A DNA stretch of 64,000 nt. It comes from CAWFXC01 sp963819735 (lineage in GTDB: Bacteria > Actinomycetota > Acidimicrobiia > IMCC26256 > DASPTH01). This document shows positions 8,073 through 16,554 of this stretch, in pieces. Below the pieces are notes generated by a model, which saw only the letters and a list, made by a program, of their open reading frames with translations, was not told the DNA's origin and searched no databases. Each line of letters opens with the position of its first letter. Position 1 is the stretch's first letter. The stretch lies in the NCBI GenBank assembly GCA_963819735.1, contig CAWFXC010000005.1, forward strand, positions 62,001-126,000, given 5' to 3'. A program made the translations under genes and the position numbers.

Positions 8073-9797
8073 ATGACGTCGATCGATGTGCTCCTCTCGG
8101 AGGCACGCGAGTTCCTCGACGCGACGTGCCCGCTCCGCAACGAGTCCGACGACCGGTTCGTGTGGGGCGAGGGCTCCGACCGCGTCAACATCCTCGAGGA
8201 GGTCGACCCGGCGGAGGCGTCGGCGCAACTGGCCGAGGCGAAGCGCTACGCCGCGGCGCGGTTCGATGCCGGCTTCGGCTGGATCGCCGGCCCGGTCGAG
8301 TACGGCGGCCGGGGCGAGACCGCCGAACACGCGCGGGCCTATCAGGAGCTCGAGGCGCGCTACGAGGTCCCGAACCTCTCGATGCTCGTGATCGCCATCG
8401 GGTTCATCGGTCCCGCGCTCGCGGTGCACGCGAGCCCGGAGCTGCGCGCCGCGTACCTCCCGAAGCTGTACCGCGGCGACCTCGTGATGTGCCAGCTCTT
8501 CAGCGAACCCAACGCGGGATCCGACCTCGCGTCGGCCGCGACACGCGCGGTGCGCGACGGCGACGAATGGGTGGTGAACGGCCAGAAGGTGTGGACCTCG
8601 AGCGCGCACGTCGCCGATCTCGCCCTCGCGGTGTGCCGAACCGATCCCGACGTGCCGAAGCACCAGGGCCTCACGATGTTCCTGGTCGACATGCACGCGC
8701 CGGGCGTGGAGGTGCGCCCGCTGCGCCAGATGACGGGGACCGCAGGGTTCAACGAGGTGTTCCTCACCGACGTGCGCGTCCCCGACGCGCACCGGGTCGG
8801 CGAGTTGAACGCCGGCTTCCGCGTGATCCTCACCACCCTGGGGAACGAGCGGACCATCGCGACACGGTCGCGGTCTTCGGGCGGCGGCGCGGGGCCGTTC
8901 GAGCGGCTGCTGGGGGTCGTCGACACCTTCGGTGATCGGGGCGACGCCCGCCAACGCCAGCAGCTCGCGCAGCTGTACATCGGCGACCGGGTGAAGGAGC
9001 TCCTGATCGGGCGCTGGCGGGCATCGCTGCGTCCGGGCGTGACCCCCGGACCGGAGATGTCGGTGTTGAAGCTGCACTCGTGCCGGCACCACGCCGAGCT
9101 GGTGAGGATGCTCACCGACGTGCTCGGCCCCCGCCTGACCGCCGACACCGGGGAGTGGGGTTCGTTCGCGTGGGACGAGTTCGTGCTCTCGACGCCGGGG
9201 GCGCGCATCGGCGGCGGCACCGAGGAGATCGTGAGGAACACGGTGGCCGAGAAGGTGCTCGGTCTCCCGAGAGAACCGAAGGCACTGCCTCCGACTTCTC
9301 CACGCGCGCCGGGGACGGATCGAAGGTGGAAGTGGCGGTCGAACGATGACGGGGTGCGGTGCACCCCACGAACCCGAGGAGACGCGAGCGTGATCGACAC
9401 CGCACGGAACAAGGAGATCGTCCTCGCCTTCTGGGGTTCCCGTCCCGAGGACCAGGCCGCGTATCTCACCGAGGACGCGTGCTGGCACCTGCCGACCTCG
9501 ATCGGGCGGCACCGACCCGGCGGGACGGAGCTGCGCGGTGATCAGGCGCGGGCGATCTTCAACGAAGCGAAAGCGGTGTATCAGCCCGGCGGAAGCTGCG
9601 ACGTGTTGCACGTTGTCGCCGAGGGCGATCTCGTCACCCTGCACTGCACCCTGCACGCGCGCACGACGAGTGGCAACGAGTACCACGGGTCGTATCACAT
9701 GTTGTTCCGCGTCGAGGGCGACCGCATCGCCGAGACCTGGGAGTTCCTCGACACCGCGTACCTGATGGAGTGCATGGGTCAGCCGCCGGCGAGCTGA
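8073..9797 (+). CDS. Acyl-CoA dehydrogenase, in frame with a C-terminal SnoaL-like domain
   Basis: ATG 8073 has GGGGAG eight bases upstream; ATG 8019 is less likely. Residues 1-420 are an acyl-CoA dehydrogenase: LFSEPNAGSDLASAATR near 145-165, GQKVWTSS near 172, and the FAD/dimer signature IGGGTEEIVRNTVAEKVLG near 382-400. It would oxidise an acyl-CoA to the enoyl-CoA with FAD. No stop follows. The frame runs through about 30 Arg/Pro-rich residues into a SnoaL/NTF2-like domain (440-574). A GAGGAG and GTG at 9376-9392 indicate that the second domain has its own start. The join may be a real fusion or the result of a lost stop. Another frame has a TGA at 9347-9349, which would suit a single-base deletion. 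Confidence 0.8.
   Translation: MTSIDVLLSEAREFLDATCPLRNESDDRFVWGEGSDRVNILEEVDPAEASAQLAEAKRYAAARFDAGFGWIAGPVEYGGRGETAEHARAYQELEARYEVPNLSMLVIAIGFIGPALAVHASPELRAAYLPKLYRGDLVMCQLFSEPNAGSDLASAATRAVRDGDEWVVNGQKVWTSSAHVADLALAVCRTDPDVPKHQGLTMFLVDMHAPGVEVRPLRQMTGTAGFNEVFLTDVRVPDAHRVGELNAGFRVILTTLGNERTIATRSRSSGGGAGPFERLLGVVDTFGDRGDARQRQQLAQLYIGDRVKELLIGRWRASLRPGVTPGPEMSVLKLHSCRHHAELVRMLTDVLGPRLTADTGEWGSFAWDEFVLSTPGARIGGGTEEIVRNTVAEKVLGLPREPKALPPTSPRAPGTDRRWKWRSNDDGVRCTPRTRGDASVIDTARNKEIVLAFWGSRPEDQAAYLTEDACWHLPTSIGRHRPGGTELRGDQARAIFNEAKAVYQPGGSCDVLHVVAEGDLVTLHCTLHARTTSGNEYHGSYHMLFRVEGDRIAETWEFLDTAYLMECMGQPPAS
9351..9367 (+). other. Hairpin between ACAD and SnoaL domains
   Basis: GGGGTG, a 5-base loop, then CACCCC form a perfect 6-bp stem just before the internal ribosome-binding site of the SnoaL-like domain. 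It looks like an intergenic hairpin, which argues that the two domains were separate genes. No T-run follows, so an intrinsic terminator is unlikely. Confidence 0.4.
9390..9797 (+). CDS. SnoaL/NTF2-like protein (probable separate start inside the long frame)
   Basis: GTG 9390 with GAGGAG eight bases upstream would give a 135-aa protein (MIDTARNKEIVLAFWG onward). It has the cone-shaped SnoaL/NTF2 pattern: N-terminal helix, DACWHLPTSIG, a helix with ARAIFNEAKAVY, then LHARTTSGNEYHG and RIAETWEFLDT. Such domains serve as small isomerases, lyases or binding modules. It is in frame with the dehydrogenase and can be read either as its C-terminal domain or as an independent product. The receptor-like gene follows 41 bases later. 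Confidence 0.55.
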   Translation: MIDTARNKEIVLAFWGSRPEDQAAYLTEDACWHLPTSIGRHRPGGTELRGDQARAIFNEAKAVYQPGGSCDVLHVVAEGDLVTLHCTLHARTTSGNEYHGSYHMLFRVEGDRIAETWEFLDTAYLMECMGQPPAS

Positions 9798-9838
9798 GTG
9801 CGCTCGCCGGCCGACAACACGAGGAGAAGAGGGGCAGC

Positions 9839-10951
9839 ATGTCGGTAGGACGTCAGGCCGAGCCGATCAAGCTCGGCATCCTCCAGGACTTCACCATTCC
9901 ACCCGGGAGCGGATACGACACCCAGCAGGACTTCCTCGACGCGTTCACGCTGGTGTTCCGCGAGGCGCAGGAGTCGGGCCTGCTCGATCGGCCGGTGGAG
10001 CTGGTCGAGCGCAACGCGAACGGGCTCCCGATCGGCAACGTGAAGTCGGTCATCGACGCGTACGGCGACCTGGTCGACGACGGCTGTCTCGCGGTCTTCG
10101 GCCCGCACATCTCGGAGAACACGATCGTGCTGCGCCGGGAGATCGAACGGCGGTTCCGGGTGCCGGCGATCAGCATCTGCGGCGCCGACGAGTGGCTCGG
10201 CAAATGGAGCTTCGCGCTGCCCAACGGATCGATGACCGACGAACCGATCGTCATCGCGCACCTGGCCGCCAAGGCCGGGGCCAAGACCGCGGGCGTGCTC
10301 GTCGAACGCTCGGTGATCGGTCAGTTGTACCTCCGCAACTTCCGCGACGCGTGTCGCGATTCCGGGCTCCGTATCCTGGCCGAGGAGACCATCGCGCAGA
10401 CGGGCCAGGACATCGCCGAGGCGGTGCACTCGATCCATGCGTTCAAGCCCGACGTGTTGGTGCACCTCGGCTTCGGGTTCGGCGTGATGCGCATCAACGA
10501 GGCGCTTGACGCGGTCGAGTGGCAGCCGCTGCGCTACATGGGCACCGCGTTCGAAGATGGGTACATCTCCGACGAGATCTGGGACGCGTTCGTCGGATGG
10601 ATCGGGCTGGAGCAGTACGACGAGGAGAACCAGGTCGGCCAGCGGTACCTCGATCGGTTCGAGGCCGCGTTCGGCCGTCGACCGGAGTACTACGCGTCGG
10701 TGGTCTGTCGCGACGCGGCGGTGGCGTTGGCGCGCGCGTTCGGGAACGCCGAACCCTTGTCGCCTCGGGGGGTGAGGGACGCACTCGAGCGGGTGAAGAT
10801 GGTGCCGGCCGCATCCGGGGCACCGGGGACGACGATCTCGTTCGGTCGCTGGACGCGGCGGGGCTGGATGGGCCCCGGCTACCTGGTCGCGCGCGCCTTC
10901 AACCCCGATCGCACGACGAGCCGGCTCGCGGGTCGCTTCGAACCGACGTGA
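9839..10951 (+). CDS. Periplasmic-binding-protein-like receptor without signal peptide
   Basis: A protein of 370 aa from ATG 9839, preceded by GAGGAGAAGAGG. The two-lobe type I fold of branched-chain amino-acid/amide binding proteins is clear: IKLGILQDFTIPP, then AVFGPHISENT, KTAGVLVERSVIGQLYLRNF, and PEYYASVVCRDAAVALARAF. The N-terminus starts straight into the first strand, with no hydrophobic signal segment or lipobox, so it should stay in the cytosol. Cytosolic members such as AmiC act as ligand sensors rather than transport proteins. It lies downstream of the ACAD/SnoaL genes and may sense an intermediate of the pathway. The role is inferred. Confidence 0.75.
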   Translation: MSVGRQAEPIKLGILQDFTIPPGSGYDTQQDFLDAFTLVFREAQESGLLDRPVELVERNANGLPIGNVKSVIDAYGDLVDDGCLAVFGPHISENTIVLRREIERRFRVPAISICGADEWLGKWSFALPNGSMTDEPIVIAHLAAKAGAKTAGVLVERSVIGQLYLRNFRDACRDSGLRILAEETIAQTGQDIAEAVHSIHAFKPDVLVHLGFGFGVMRINEALDAVEWQPLRYMGTAFEDGYISDEIWDAFVGWIGLEQYDEENQVGQRYLDRFEAAFGRRPEYYASVVCRDAAVALARAFGNAEPLSPRGVRDALERVKMVPAASGAPGTTISFGRWTRRGWMGPGYLVARAFNPDRTTSRLAGRFEPT

Positions 10952-10969
10952 ACGGATCGGTGGAGCCGC

Positions 10970-12475
10970 TCACTCGTCGCGTCGACGGACGGTCTCCGAC
11001 AATGGCCCCAGGGTCTTGAGCAACGCTCCGTAGTCGAGCGCGCTGAAGGGCCACTGCGTGACGATCTTGCCGTTGCTCGTGGTGAAGTAGTTGTTCGACA
11101 CCTCCCACGCGGTGCCGGCCATCTTCGACTGGAGCCACGCGTGGTACGGGTCGGCCCACGATCGCTTGACCTCGATCGCGGTGACGCCGTCGCGCATCAT
11201 GCGCTTCACCGCCCGACGCGCGTAGGCGGCCTGGTTGCGCAGGTTCAACGCGATCTCGCCGCCGTTGGTACCCGGCCCGTAGAGCATGTTGAAGTTCGGG
11301 AACGTGGGCACGGTGACGCCGAGGAACGCGCGGGGCTCGCCGTCCCAGTAGTCCTGCAGCGTCCGACCCTCGCGCCCGACGACCTCGAGGTGGGCCAGGT
11401 AGTTGGTCGGTTGGAACCCGGTGGAGATCACGAGCACGTCGATCGCGCGTTCGATGCCGTCGACGTCGACGATGCCGCGCGGGGTGACCGACACGACGGC
11501 TCGGGGGACGAGCTCCACGTTGGGCTGCTTCAGCGCCGGGTAGAAGTCGGAGCTGAAGATCGTGCGCTTGCCCCAGAACGGGTAGCTCGGAGTGACCGCC
11601 GCCGCGAGGTCAGGCCGGTCCTCGAACACCTTGGCGATGTAGCCGCGTGCGGCCTGCTCGGCGGCGGTGTTCGCCGGCTCCCCGGGCCGGTAGGTGCCGC
11701 CGTCCCAGAGGCGCTTCTCGGCCTCCCAGTACCACCGCGCGCGCCGGTACCGGTACACCGCAGGATTGGAGAGCCGGGCGCGCTCTTCGGCGGTGTAGTC
11801 GCGGTCGCCCTTCGGGATCACCCAGCCGGGTTCGCGTTGGAAGACGTACAACTTGGCGACCAACGGTTGGAGCGCGGGGACCAGCTGGGAGGCGGTCGAG
11901 CCGGTACCGACGATCGCGACCGTCTTCCCGGCGAGGTCGTGCTCGTGCTCCCACCGCGACGTGTGGAAGCTCGGCCCCTCGAAGCCGTCGAGGCCCGGCC
12001 AGTCGGGGTAGCGGGGCACGTTCAGGAAGCCGACGGCCGAGATCAGCACGTGGCACTCGTGCTCCTCGCCAGTCGTGAGCGTGAGCCGGTAGACGTGGCG
12101 ATCGTCGTCCCACACCGCGCGTTCCACGCCGGTGCCGAGCCGGAGATGGGGGAGGAGGTCGAAATCGTCGACCGTCTCCTCGAGGTACCGGTGGAGCTCG
12201 GCCTGGCGGGCGTGCGTGCGGGTCCAGTCGTAGCGCTTGAACGGGAACGAGTACACGTACGAGTCGACGTCGACCTCCGCGCCGGGGTACTGGTTGTCCC
12301 ACCAGGTGCCGCCGACCCGCTCCGACTTCTCGTAGATCGTGAACGTGTCGATCCCCGCCTTGCGCAGGAGGACACCGGCCGAGATCCCGCCCATGCCCCC
12401 GCCGACGATCGCGACCTGCGGTGTCCCGCTCGGGCCGAAGAGATCAGTGGCGCGCTGCTTGCTCTGCTTGCTCAT
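10970..12475 (-). CDS. Baeyer-Villiger-type flavin monooxygenase
   Basis: A protein of 501 aa. The FAD Rossmann motif VAIVGGGMGG is at 21-30. The Baeyer-Villiger fingerprint FxGxxxHxxxW reads FEGPSFHTSRW at 165-175. The NADPH-binding VGTGSTAS is at 189-196. VLVISTGFQPTNYL near 350 is the usual C-terminal ATG-like motif. The enzyme should insert oxygen next to a carbonyl to give an ester or lactone, using NADPH and O2. It is the last gene of a four-gene minus-strand operon (ligase, SDR, DapB-like, monooxygenase) with 21 bases to the gene before. This suits opening of a cyclic ketone made by the SDR. Confidence 0.87.
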   Translation of the reverse strand: MSKQSKQRATDLFGPSGTPQVAIVGGGMGGISAGVLLRKAGIDTFTIYEKSERVGGTWWDNQYPGAEVDVDSYVYSFPFKRYDWTRTHARQAELHRYLEETVDDFDLLPHLRLGTGVERAVWDDDRHVYRLTLTTGEEHECHVLISAVGFLNVPRYPDWPGLDGFEGPSFHTSRWEHEHDLAGKTVAIVGTGSTASQLVPALQPLVAKLYVFQREPGWVIPKGDRDYTAEERARLSNPAVYRYRRARWYWEAEKRLWDGGTYRPGEPANTAAEQAARGYIAKVFEDRPDLAAAVTPSYPFWGKRTIFSSDFYPALKQPNVELVPRAVVSVTPRGIVDVDGIERAIDVLVISTGFQPTNYLAHLEVVGREGRTLQDYWDGEPRAFLGVTVPTFPNFNMLYGPGTNGGEIALNLRNQAAYARRAVKRMMRDGVTAIEVKRSWADPYHAWLQSKMAGTAWEVSNNYFTTSNGKIVTQWPFSALDYGALLKTLGPLSETVRRRDE

Positions 12476-12496
12476 CGTCGTCCGCGACCTCGCGGC

Positions 12497-13561
12497 TCAG
12501 CGCACGAGGCCGCGTGGTTGGCCCAGCGGCAGATCGAGATGGGTCTGGATGCCCGCGGGCGCGGCGACGACTTGCGGGATCATGTTCACTGCGCTCAGCG
12601 CGGTCCACACGCGGCCCGTGTACCCGATGTCGCCCGACATGTCCTGGTCGACCGGTTCCAGCGTGAACCGGGTGGATCGATCGCCGGTGATCTCGACGAT
12701 GTAGCGGTTCACGCCCGCGTGCTCGTAGCGCGGCGTGATGTTCTCGCCCATGCGCGCGTACGACTGGAACACGAGCACCGGGCGCCCGTCGACGATCGCC
12801 TCCCAGCGGTGGTGCATACCCGCGACCTTGCCCTTCGGGATGAACCCCGACTTCACCGTCATGTCCTCGTCGGCGACCGCGACGTCGAGTGAGTACTTGA
12901 ACTCCTCGACGTCGAGACCGAGGCCGTCGGCCAGCATGACCAACGACTCCATGAAGATCTCCTCCATGTTGCCGATGATCGGCGCGGGGTCCTCGACGCA
13001 CTCGACCGGATCGCGACCGAAGCCGAGTCCGGGGAAGTTCATCTCGTAGGACGGGTGCTTCGCGAGGAGGTAGATCTCGGTGAGCACCAGTTGGTCGATG
13101 CGGCCCATGAGCCGGGCACCGGTGAGCGCGAACACGTCGCCGATGAACCCGGGATGGATGCCGGCTCCGTGCAGCGACGTGCCACCCTCCTGGCACGCGG
13201 CTTCGATGCGGGCGGTCTGCTCGGGATCGCGCGCCTTCGGGTACGCGAATCCGACGGGCGTCACGATGTTCTTGCCCGAGCGGAGGATGGCGCACATGTC
13301 GTCGATGTCGATGTAGAGCGGCGCGTAGTTCACCGCGTCGGCGTCGAGGGCGAGGATCTCGTCCTTGTCCATCGTGCACGTGACGCCGAGCGGCTCGATG
13401 CCCGCGACTTCACCCGCGTCGCGGCCGTGCTTCGCCTCCGACGTGACGTACGTGCCGACGAGGTCGTAGATCGGGTTCTCGGCGAAGTGGCGGATGGAGA
13501 TCTGGCCGATCGATCCCGTCGCCCACTGGATGACCCGGTACGTGCGTTGTTCGGTGCTCAT
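12497..13561 (-). CDS. DapB-like NAD(P)-dependent oxidoreductase
   Basis: A protein of 354 aa. The N-terminal Rossmann motif is VIQWATGSIGQISIRHF (10-26). Residues 45-120 follow the dihydrodipicolinate-reductase-like N-domain pattern (DADAVNYAPLYID, ILRSGKNIVTPVGFAYP). GTSLHGAGIHPGFIGDVF near 128-145 resembles the catalytic loop of the 2,4-diaminopentanoate-dehydrogenase-like group. Members in actinobacterial lipid-degradation clusters are poorly characterised. The substrate here is unknown, and true lysine biosynthesis is unlikely given the neighbours. It lies in the ligase-SDR-monooxygenase operon with gaps of about 20-27 bases. Confidence 0.72.
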   Translation of the reverse strand: MSTEQRTYRVIQWATGSIGQISIRHFAENPIYDLVGTYVTSEAKHGRDAGEVAGIEPLGVTCTMDKDEILALDADAVNYAPLYIDIDDMCAILRSGKNIVTPVGFAYPKARDPEQTARIEAACQEGGTSLHGAGIHPGFIGDVFALTGARLMGRIDQLVLTEIYLLAKHPSYEMNFPGLGFGRDPVECVEDPAPIIGNMEEIFMESLVMLADGLGLDVEEFKYSLDVAVADEDMTVKSGFIPKGKVAGMHHRWEAIVDGRPVLVFQSYARMGENITPRYEHAGVNRYIVEITGDRSTRFTLEPVDQDMSGDIGYTGRVWTALSAVNMIPQVVAAPAGIQTHLDLPLGQPRGLVR

Positions 13562-13588
13562 CGATGCTCCCCCTGAGCGGAAATGCCA

Positions 13589-14371
13589 CTAGACGGTCAG
13601 CCACTGACCGCCGTTGACGACGAGGTTCTGGCCGGTGATGGCGTCGGCGAGAGGTGACACGAGGAACATCACGGCCCCCGAGCACTCTTCGGGCGTCGGC
13701 ATGTGGCCGAGCGGCATCGCCGCGCCCTTCGCCGCGACGAGGCGCGCCCGCTCTTCGTCGCTCGTGCCCTCGGGTGCGATGGCGCCGGTCGTGTTGTCGC
13801 CCTGGGTCGCGCCGAGGGTGAGGCTGTTGACGAGGATGCCCGAGTGACCGAGCTCGACCGCGAGCGTGCGGGCGAGGCTCGCGAGCGCGGCCTTCGACGC
13901 CGAGTAGGCGCCGAGGAGCTGCGGGTTGCTGAAGATGGCTCCGGAGTTCACGAGCACGATGCGGCCGCCGCCGCGCTCGATCATCGACGGGACGATGCCC
14001 TGCACGATGTTGAACGCCCCGAAGAGATTGACCTCCATGGTCTCGCGCCACACGGCTGCGTTCGAGTCCATCATCGGTTTCCAGTCGCCCTGGTGGTGGC
14101 CGTTCTGCACGAAGACGTCGACGCCACCGAAGTGGTCGAGGGTGCGGGCGACGAGGTTGGCGCAGCTCTCCTCCCGGCCGAGGTCGATCGGGCACACGAG
14201 CGGCTCGGGCCCGATGGCGCGGACCTCGGCCGCGACCTCCTGCAGGTAGGCCTCGCGGCGCGCGCCGAGCACGAGCTGTGCACCTTCGGCGGCGAACCGG
14301 AGTGCGACGCTCCGGCCCATCCCCGAGCCGATCCCGGTGACGATGGCGACCTTGCCGTCGAGCACTCCCAT
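13589..14371 (-). CDS. SDR family oxidoreductase
   Basis: A protein of 260 aa from ATG 14371. The cofactor motif TGIGSGMG is at 12-19. The usual NNAG is replaced by QNGHH near 90-94. The catalytic set is S143, Y156 and K160 (YSASK). The C-terminus ITGQNLVVNGGQW is typical of classical SDRs. It should interconvert an alcohol and a ketone, probably a hydroxyacyl-CoA or ring hydroxyl. It starts four bases after the ligase stop, so the two are tightly coupled. Confidence 0.87.
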   Translation of the reverse strand: MGVLDGKVAIVTGIGSGMGRSVALRFAAEGAQLVLGARREAYLQEVAAEVRAIGPEPLVCPIDLGREESCANLVARTLDHFGGVDVFVQNGHHQGDWKPMMDSNAAVWRETMEVNLFGAFNIVQGIVPSMIERGGGRIVLVNSGAIFSNPQLLGAYSASKAALASLARTLAVELGHSGILVNSLTLGATQGDNTTGAIAPEGTSDEERARLVAAKGAAMPLGHMPTPEECSGAVMFLVSPLADAITGQNLVVNGGQWLTV

Positions 14372-14375
14372 GGGT

Positions 14376-15866
14376 TCAGTCCCCTCCGATTCCGCGCACG
14401 TGATCGGGCAGCATCCGCTTGGCCAGCTTGCCGGTCGGGAGCCGCGGCAACTGGTCGAGGAACACCACCGACGTGGGACACTTGAAGTGCGCGATGTGCG
14501 CGCGACAGAACTCCTGGAGCTCCCGGCCGAACACTGCTTCGTCGGTGACCGGCTCCGCAAGCTCCACGACCGCGCGCACCGACTCGCCCATCTCGGCGTC
14601 CGGCACACCGATCACGACGACGTCACGTACGCCGGGGTGGCCGATCAACACGTCCTCGACCTCGCGCGGGTAGATGTTCACCCCGCCGGAGATGATCATG
14701 TTCGACACGCGATCGGTGAGGTAGAGGTAGCCGTCGTCGTCGAGCCAACCGATGTCGCCGAGCGTCGACCAACCGCGGTCGTCGAACGCGGCGGCCGTCT
14801 TCTCGCGGTCGCCGTGGTACTCGAAGCGTCCGGGCGACTCGAACCAGACCTGTCCCTTCTCGCCGTGGGGCAGCTCGTGGCCGTCGTCGTCGACGATGTG
14901 CGCGGCACCGAGCAGGGAGCGCCCCACCGATCCGGGGTGCGCGAGCGCTTCCTCCGAGCCGATGACGCAGAAGCCGACGCCCTCGCTGCCCGAGTAGTAC
15001 TCCTGCACGATCGGACCCAACCACTCGATGGCCGCCCGCTTCACCTCGGGCGGGCACGGGGCGGCTGCGTGCACGACCACCTGCAGGCTCGAGAGGTCGT
15101 ACGACCGACGCGTCTCCTCCGGCAGTTTGAGCAGCCGGATGAGGTGGGTCGGCACGAACTGCACGTGCGTCACCCGGTAACGCTCGATGAGGGCCAGGCA
15201 CTGCTCGGGATCGAAGCGTTCCATGATCACGACCGTCGCGCCCAGGCGCTGGAACGTCGTGGACCAGCCGGCGGGTGCGGCGTGGTACAGCGGCGCCGGG
15301 CTGAGGTAGACGGAGCCCTTGGTCCCTCCGAACAGACCGGCGACGAGACCGCTGAACGCCGTGGGCGCGCCGAGCGGCGCGCCCACCGATTGCGGCTTGA
15401 TGCCCTTCGGGCGACCGGTGGTGCCCGACGAGTAGAACATCCAATTGCCCTCCGACTCGTCGTCGACGGGGGCGGTGGGCTGGGCGGCCAGGGCCTGTTC
15501 GTAGGCGTCGAAGCCCGGGACGGGTCCACCGACCGCGAGGCGGAGCACGGCCTGCGTCGAGTCGATCAAACCGGCGACGGCATCGGCACATTCGGCGTCG
15601 ACGATCAACGCGTTCGCGCCGCAGTCGTTCACGACGTACTGCACTTCGTCGGCCGAGAGGTGCCAGTTGATCGGGGTCACGTAGAGCCCCGACCGCATCG
15701 CCCCCCAGACCACCTCGAAGAACTCGTTGCGGTTGGCCATGACGAGCGCGACGTGGTCGCCGGTGCGCAGCCCCGCGCGCCGGAGCGCGTGCGCGACCCG
15801 GTTGGAGCGGGCTTCGAGCTCTCCGTACGTGAGGCGGACGCCGGTGTCGCCGGCGACGACCACCAC
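14376..15866 (-). CDS. Acyl-CoA synthetase (AMP-forming), start uncertain
   Basis: From GTG 15866 the product is 496 aa. The ATP loop YSSGTTGRPKGI is near 145-156, EYYSGSEGVGF near 290, GDIGWLDDDGYLYLTDR near 375-391, and the adenylation lysine sits in PTGKLAKR near the C-terminus. The reading frame continues upstream with residues expected of the family (VPIDAIEHPTYFARTAPER) but has no ATG, GTG or TTG there. AGGAG lies five bases before an ATC codon at 15917, so translation may start at ATC or at a mutated ATG. The gene heads the operon with SDR, DapB-like and monooxygenase genes, and a copy of the shared upstream element lies 30-50 bases before it. Confidence 0.85.
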   Translation of the reverse strand: MVVVAGDTGVRLTYGELEARSNRVAHALRRAGLRTGDHVALVMANRNEFFEVVWGAMRSGLYVTPINWHLSADEVQYVVNDCGANALIVDAECADAVAGLIDSTQAVLRLAVGGPVPGFDAYEQALAAQPTAPVDDESEGNWMFYSSGTTGRPKGIKPQSVGAPLGAPTAFSGLVAGLFGGTKGSVYLSPAPLYHAAPAGWSTTFQRLGATVVIMERFDPEQCLALIERYRVTHVQFVPTHLIRLLKLPEETRRSYDLSSLQVVVHAAAPCPPEVKRAAIEWLGPIVQEYYSGSEGVGFCVIGSEEALAHPGSVGRSLLGAAHIVDDDGHELPHGEKGQVWFESPGRFEYHGDREKTAAAFDDRGWSTLGDIGWLDDDGYLYLTDRVSNMIISGGVNIYPREVEDVLIGHPGVRDVVVIGVPDAEMGESVRAVVELAEPVTDEAVFGRELQEFCRAHIAHFKCPTSVVFLDQLPRLPTGKLAKRMLPDHVRGIGGD

Positions 15867-15945
15867 CCGCTCCGGCGCCGTCCGCGCGAAGTACGTCGGG
15901 TGCTCGATGGCGTCGATGGGAACTCCTGCGCTAGTCGCGGACGAG

Positions 15946-15965
15946 AAAGGTCTAGATGTATTAGC
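15946..15965. promoter_or_regulatory. Shared AAAGnTCtAGAT element, copy 3
   Basis: AAAGGTCTAGATGTATTAGC lies about 30 bases upstream of the likely start of the minus-strand ligase operon. The same 200-base gap (15918-16116) shows no other gene or clear structure. Confidence 0.5.
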
Positions 15966-16116
15966 GTGACCCGGCGTCTCAGCGCAAGACGGGAGGGCAC
16001 GTGAGGGTCCACTCGCTGGTCGCGTAGGGACTCGGGGCGACGGCGACCGCAGTTCACTGCGCCGTCAGTACCGCCGAGCGCAACTCACGCTGCAATGAAC
16101 CGCCGGCGTCGAGCGG

Positions 16117-16554
16117 CTAGCCCATCTCCACGTCGATGCGGAGACGGGTGAGCTTCAGGGTCTTGATGTACCAGCAGTCGCCGATCTTCTCGTACGTCTC
16201 GTGGTAGTGGCCGTAGCCGTGCATGTGCCGGAACGGCAGTTCGCTCCCCTCGCCGACCCAGAGGTGGTCCTCCATGGCCCAGATGCCGTTGGCGGTGGTG
16301 GGCGAGGTGAGCTCGATCTCGGGCATGTGTCCGTGGTGGCACGTCGTGACGCCCACCAGTTGGCCCGAGACGAACGTGATGATCTGTTCGCGGCCCTCGA
16401 CGATCGACAGGTGCGCGGCTTCCTCGGTGGTGTCGAGGGTGGCGTCGGGCGCGAACACGTCGTTCCAGCCGTCCCACTGCTTCGTGTCCATGCAGCGGTA
16501 GTACCGCGCCTTCAGGCGCTTGATGTCTTCGATTGCCGCGGCTTCGTCGCTCAT
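16117..16554 (-). CDS. SnoaL-like/NTF2-like protein
   Basis: A protein of 145 aa. ATG 16554 is preferred: GGAGG lies six bases upstream, and it overlaps the TGA of the hydratase gene (ATGA). The pattern is the SnoaL_4 type: IEDIKRLKARYYRCMDTKQWDGW, VFAPDATLD, TTCHHGHMPEIEL and YIKTLKLTRLRID. Such proteins work as cofactor-free hydratases, isomerases or dehydratases on ring or acyl substrates. The tight coupling to an enoyl-CoA hydratase suggests the same pathway. The exact reaction is unknown. Confidence 0.75.
   Translation of the reverse strand: MSDEAAAIEDIKRLKARYYRCMDTKQWDGWNDVFAPDATLDTTEEAAHLSIVEGREQIITFVSGQLVGVTTCHHGHMPEIELTSPTTANGIWAMEDHLWVGEGSELPFRHMHGYGHYHETYEKIGDCWYIKTLKLTRLRIDVEMG

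Noticed and set aside
9351..9367. Intrinsic transcription terminator
   Set aside because: The hairpin is short and not followed by a T-run. No convincing intrinsic terminator was found elsewhere in the window either.
6498..9698. A minus-strand open frame of more than 1000 codons spanning the ACAD gene
   Set aside because: Only the 6498-7910 part has family-like sequence. The rest is antisense to a clear dehydrogenase and is open because GC-rich coding DNA has few stops.
12497..13561. True dihydrodipicolinate reductase for lysine synthesis
   Set aside because: It is about 100 residues longer than DapB, lacks the DapB substrate signature, and sits in a ligase/monooxygenase operon.
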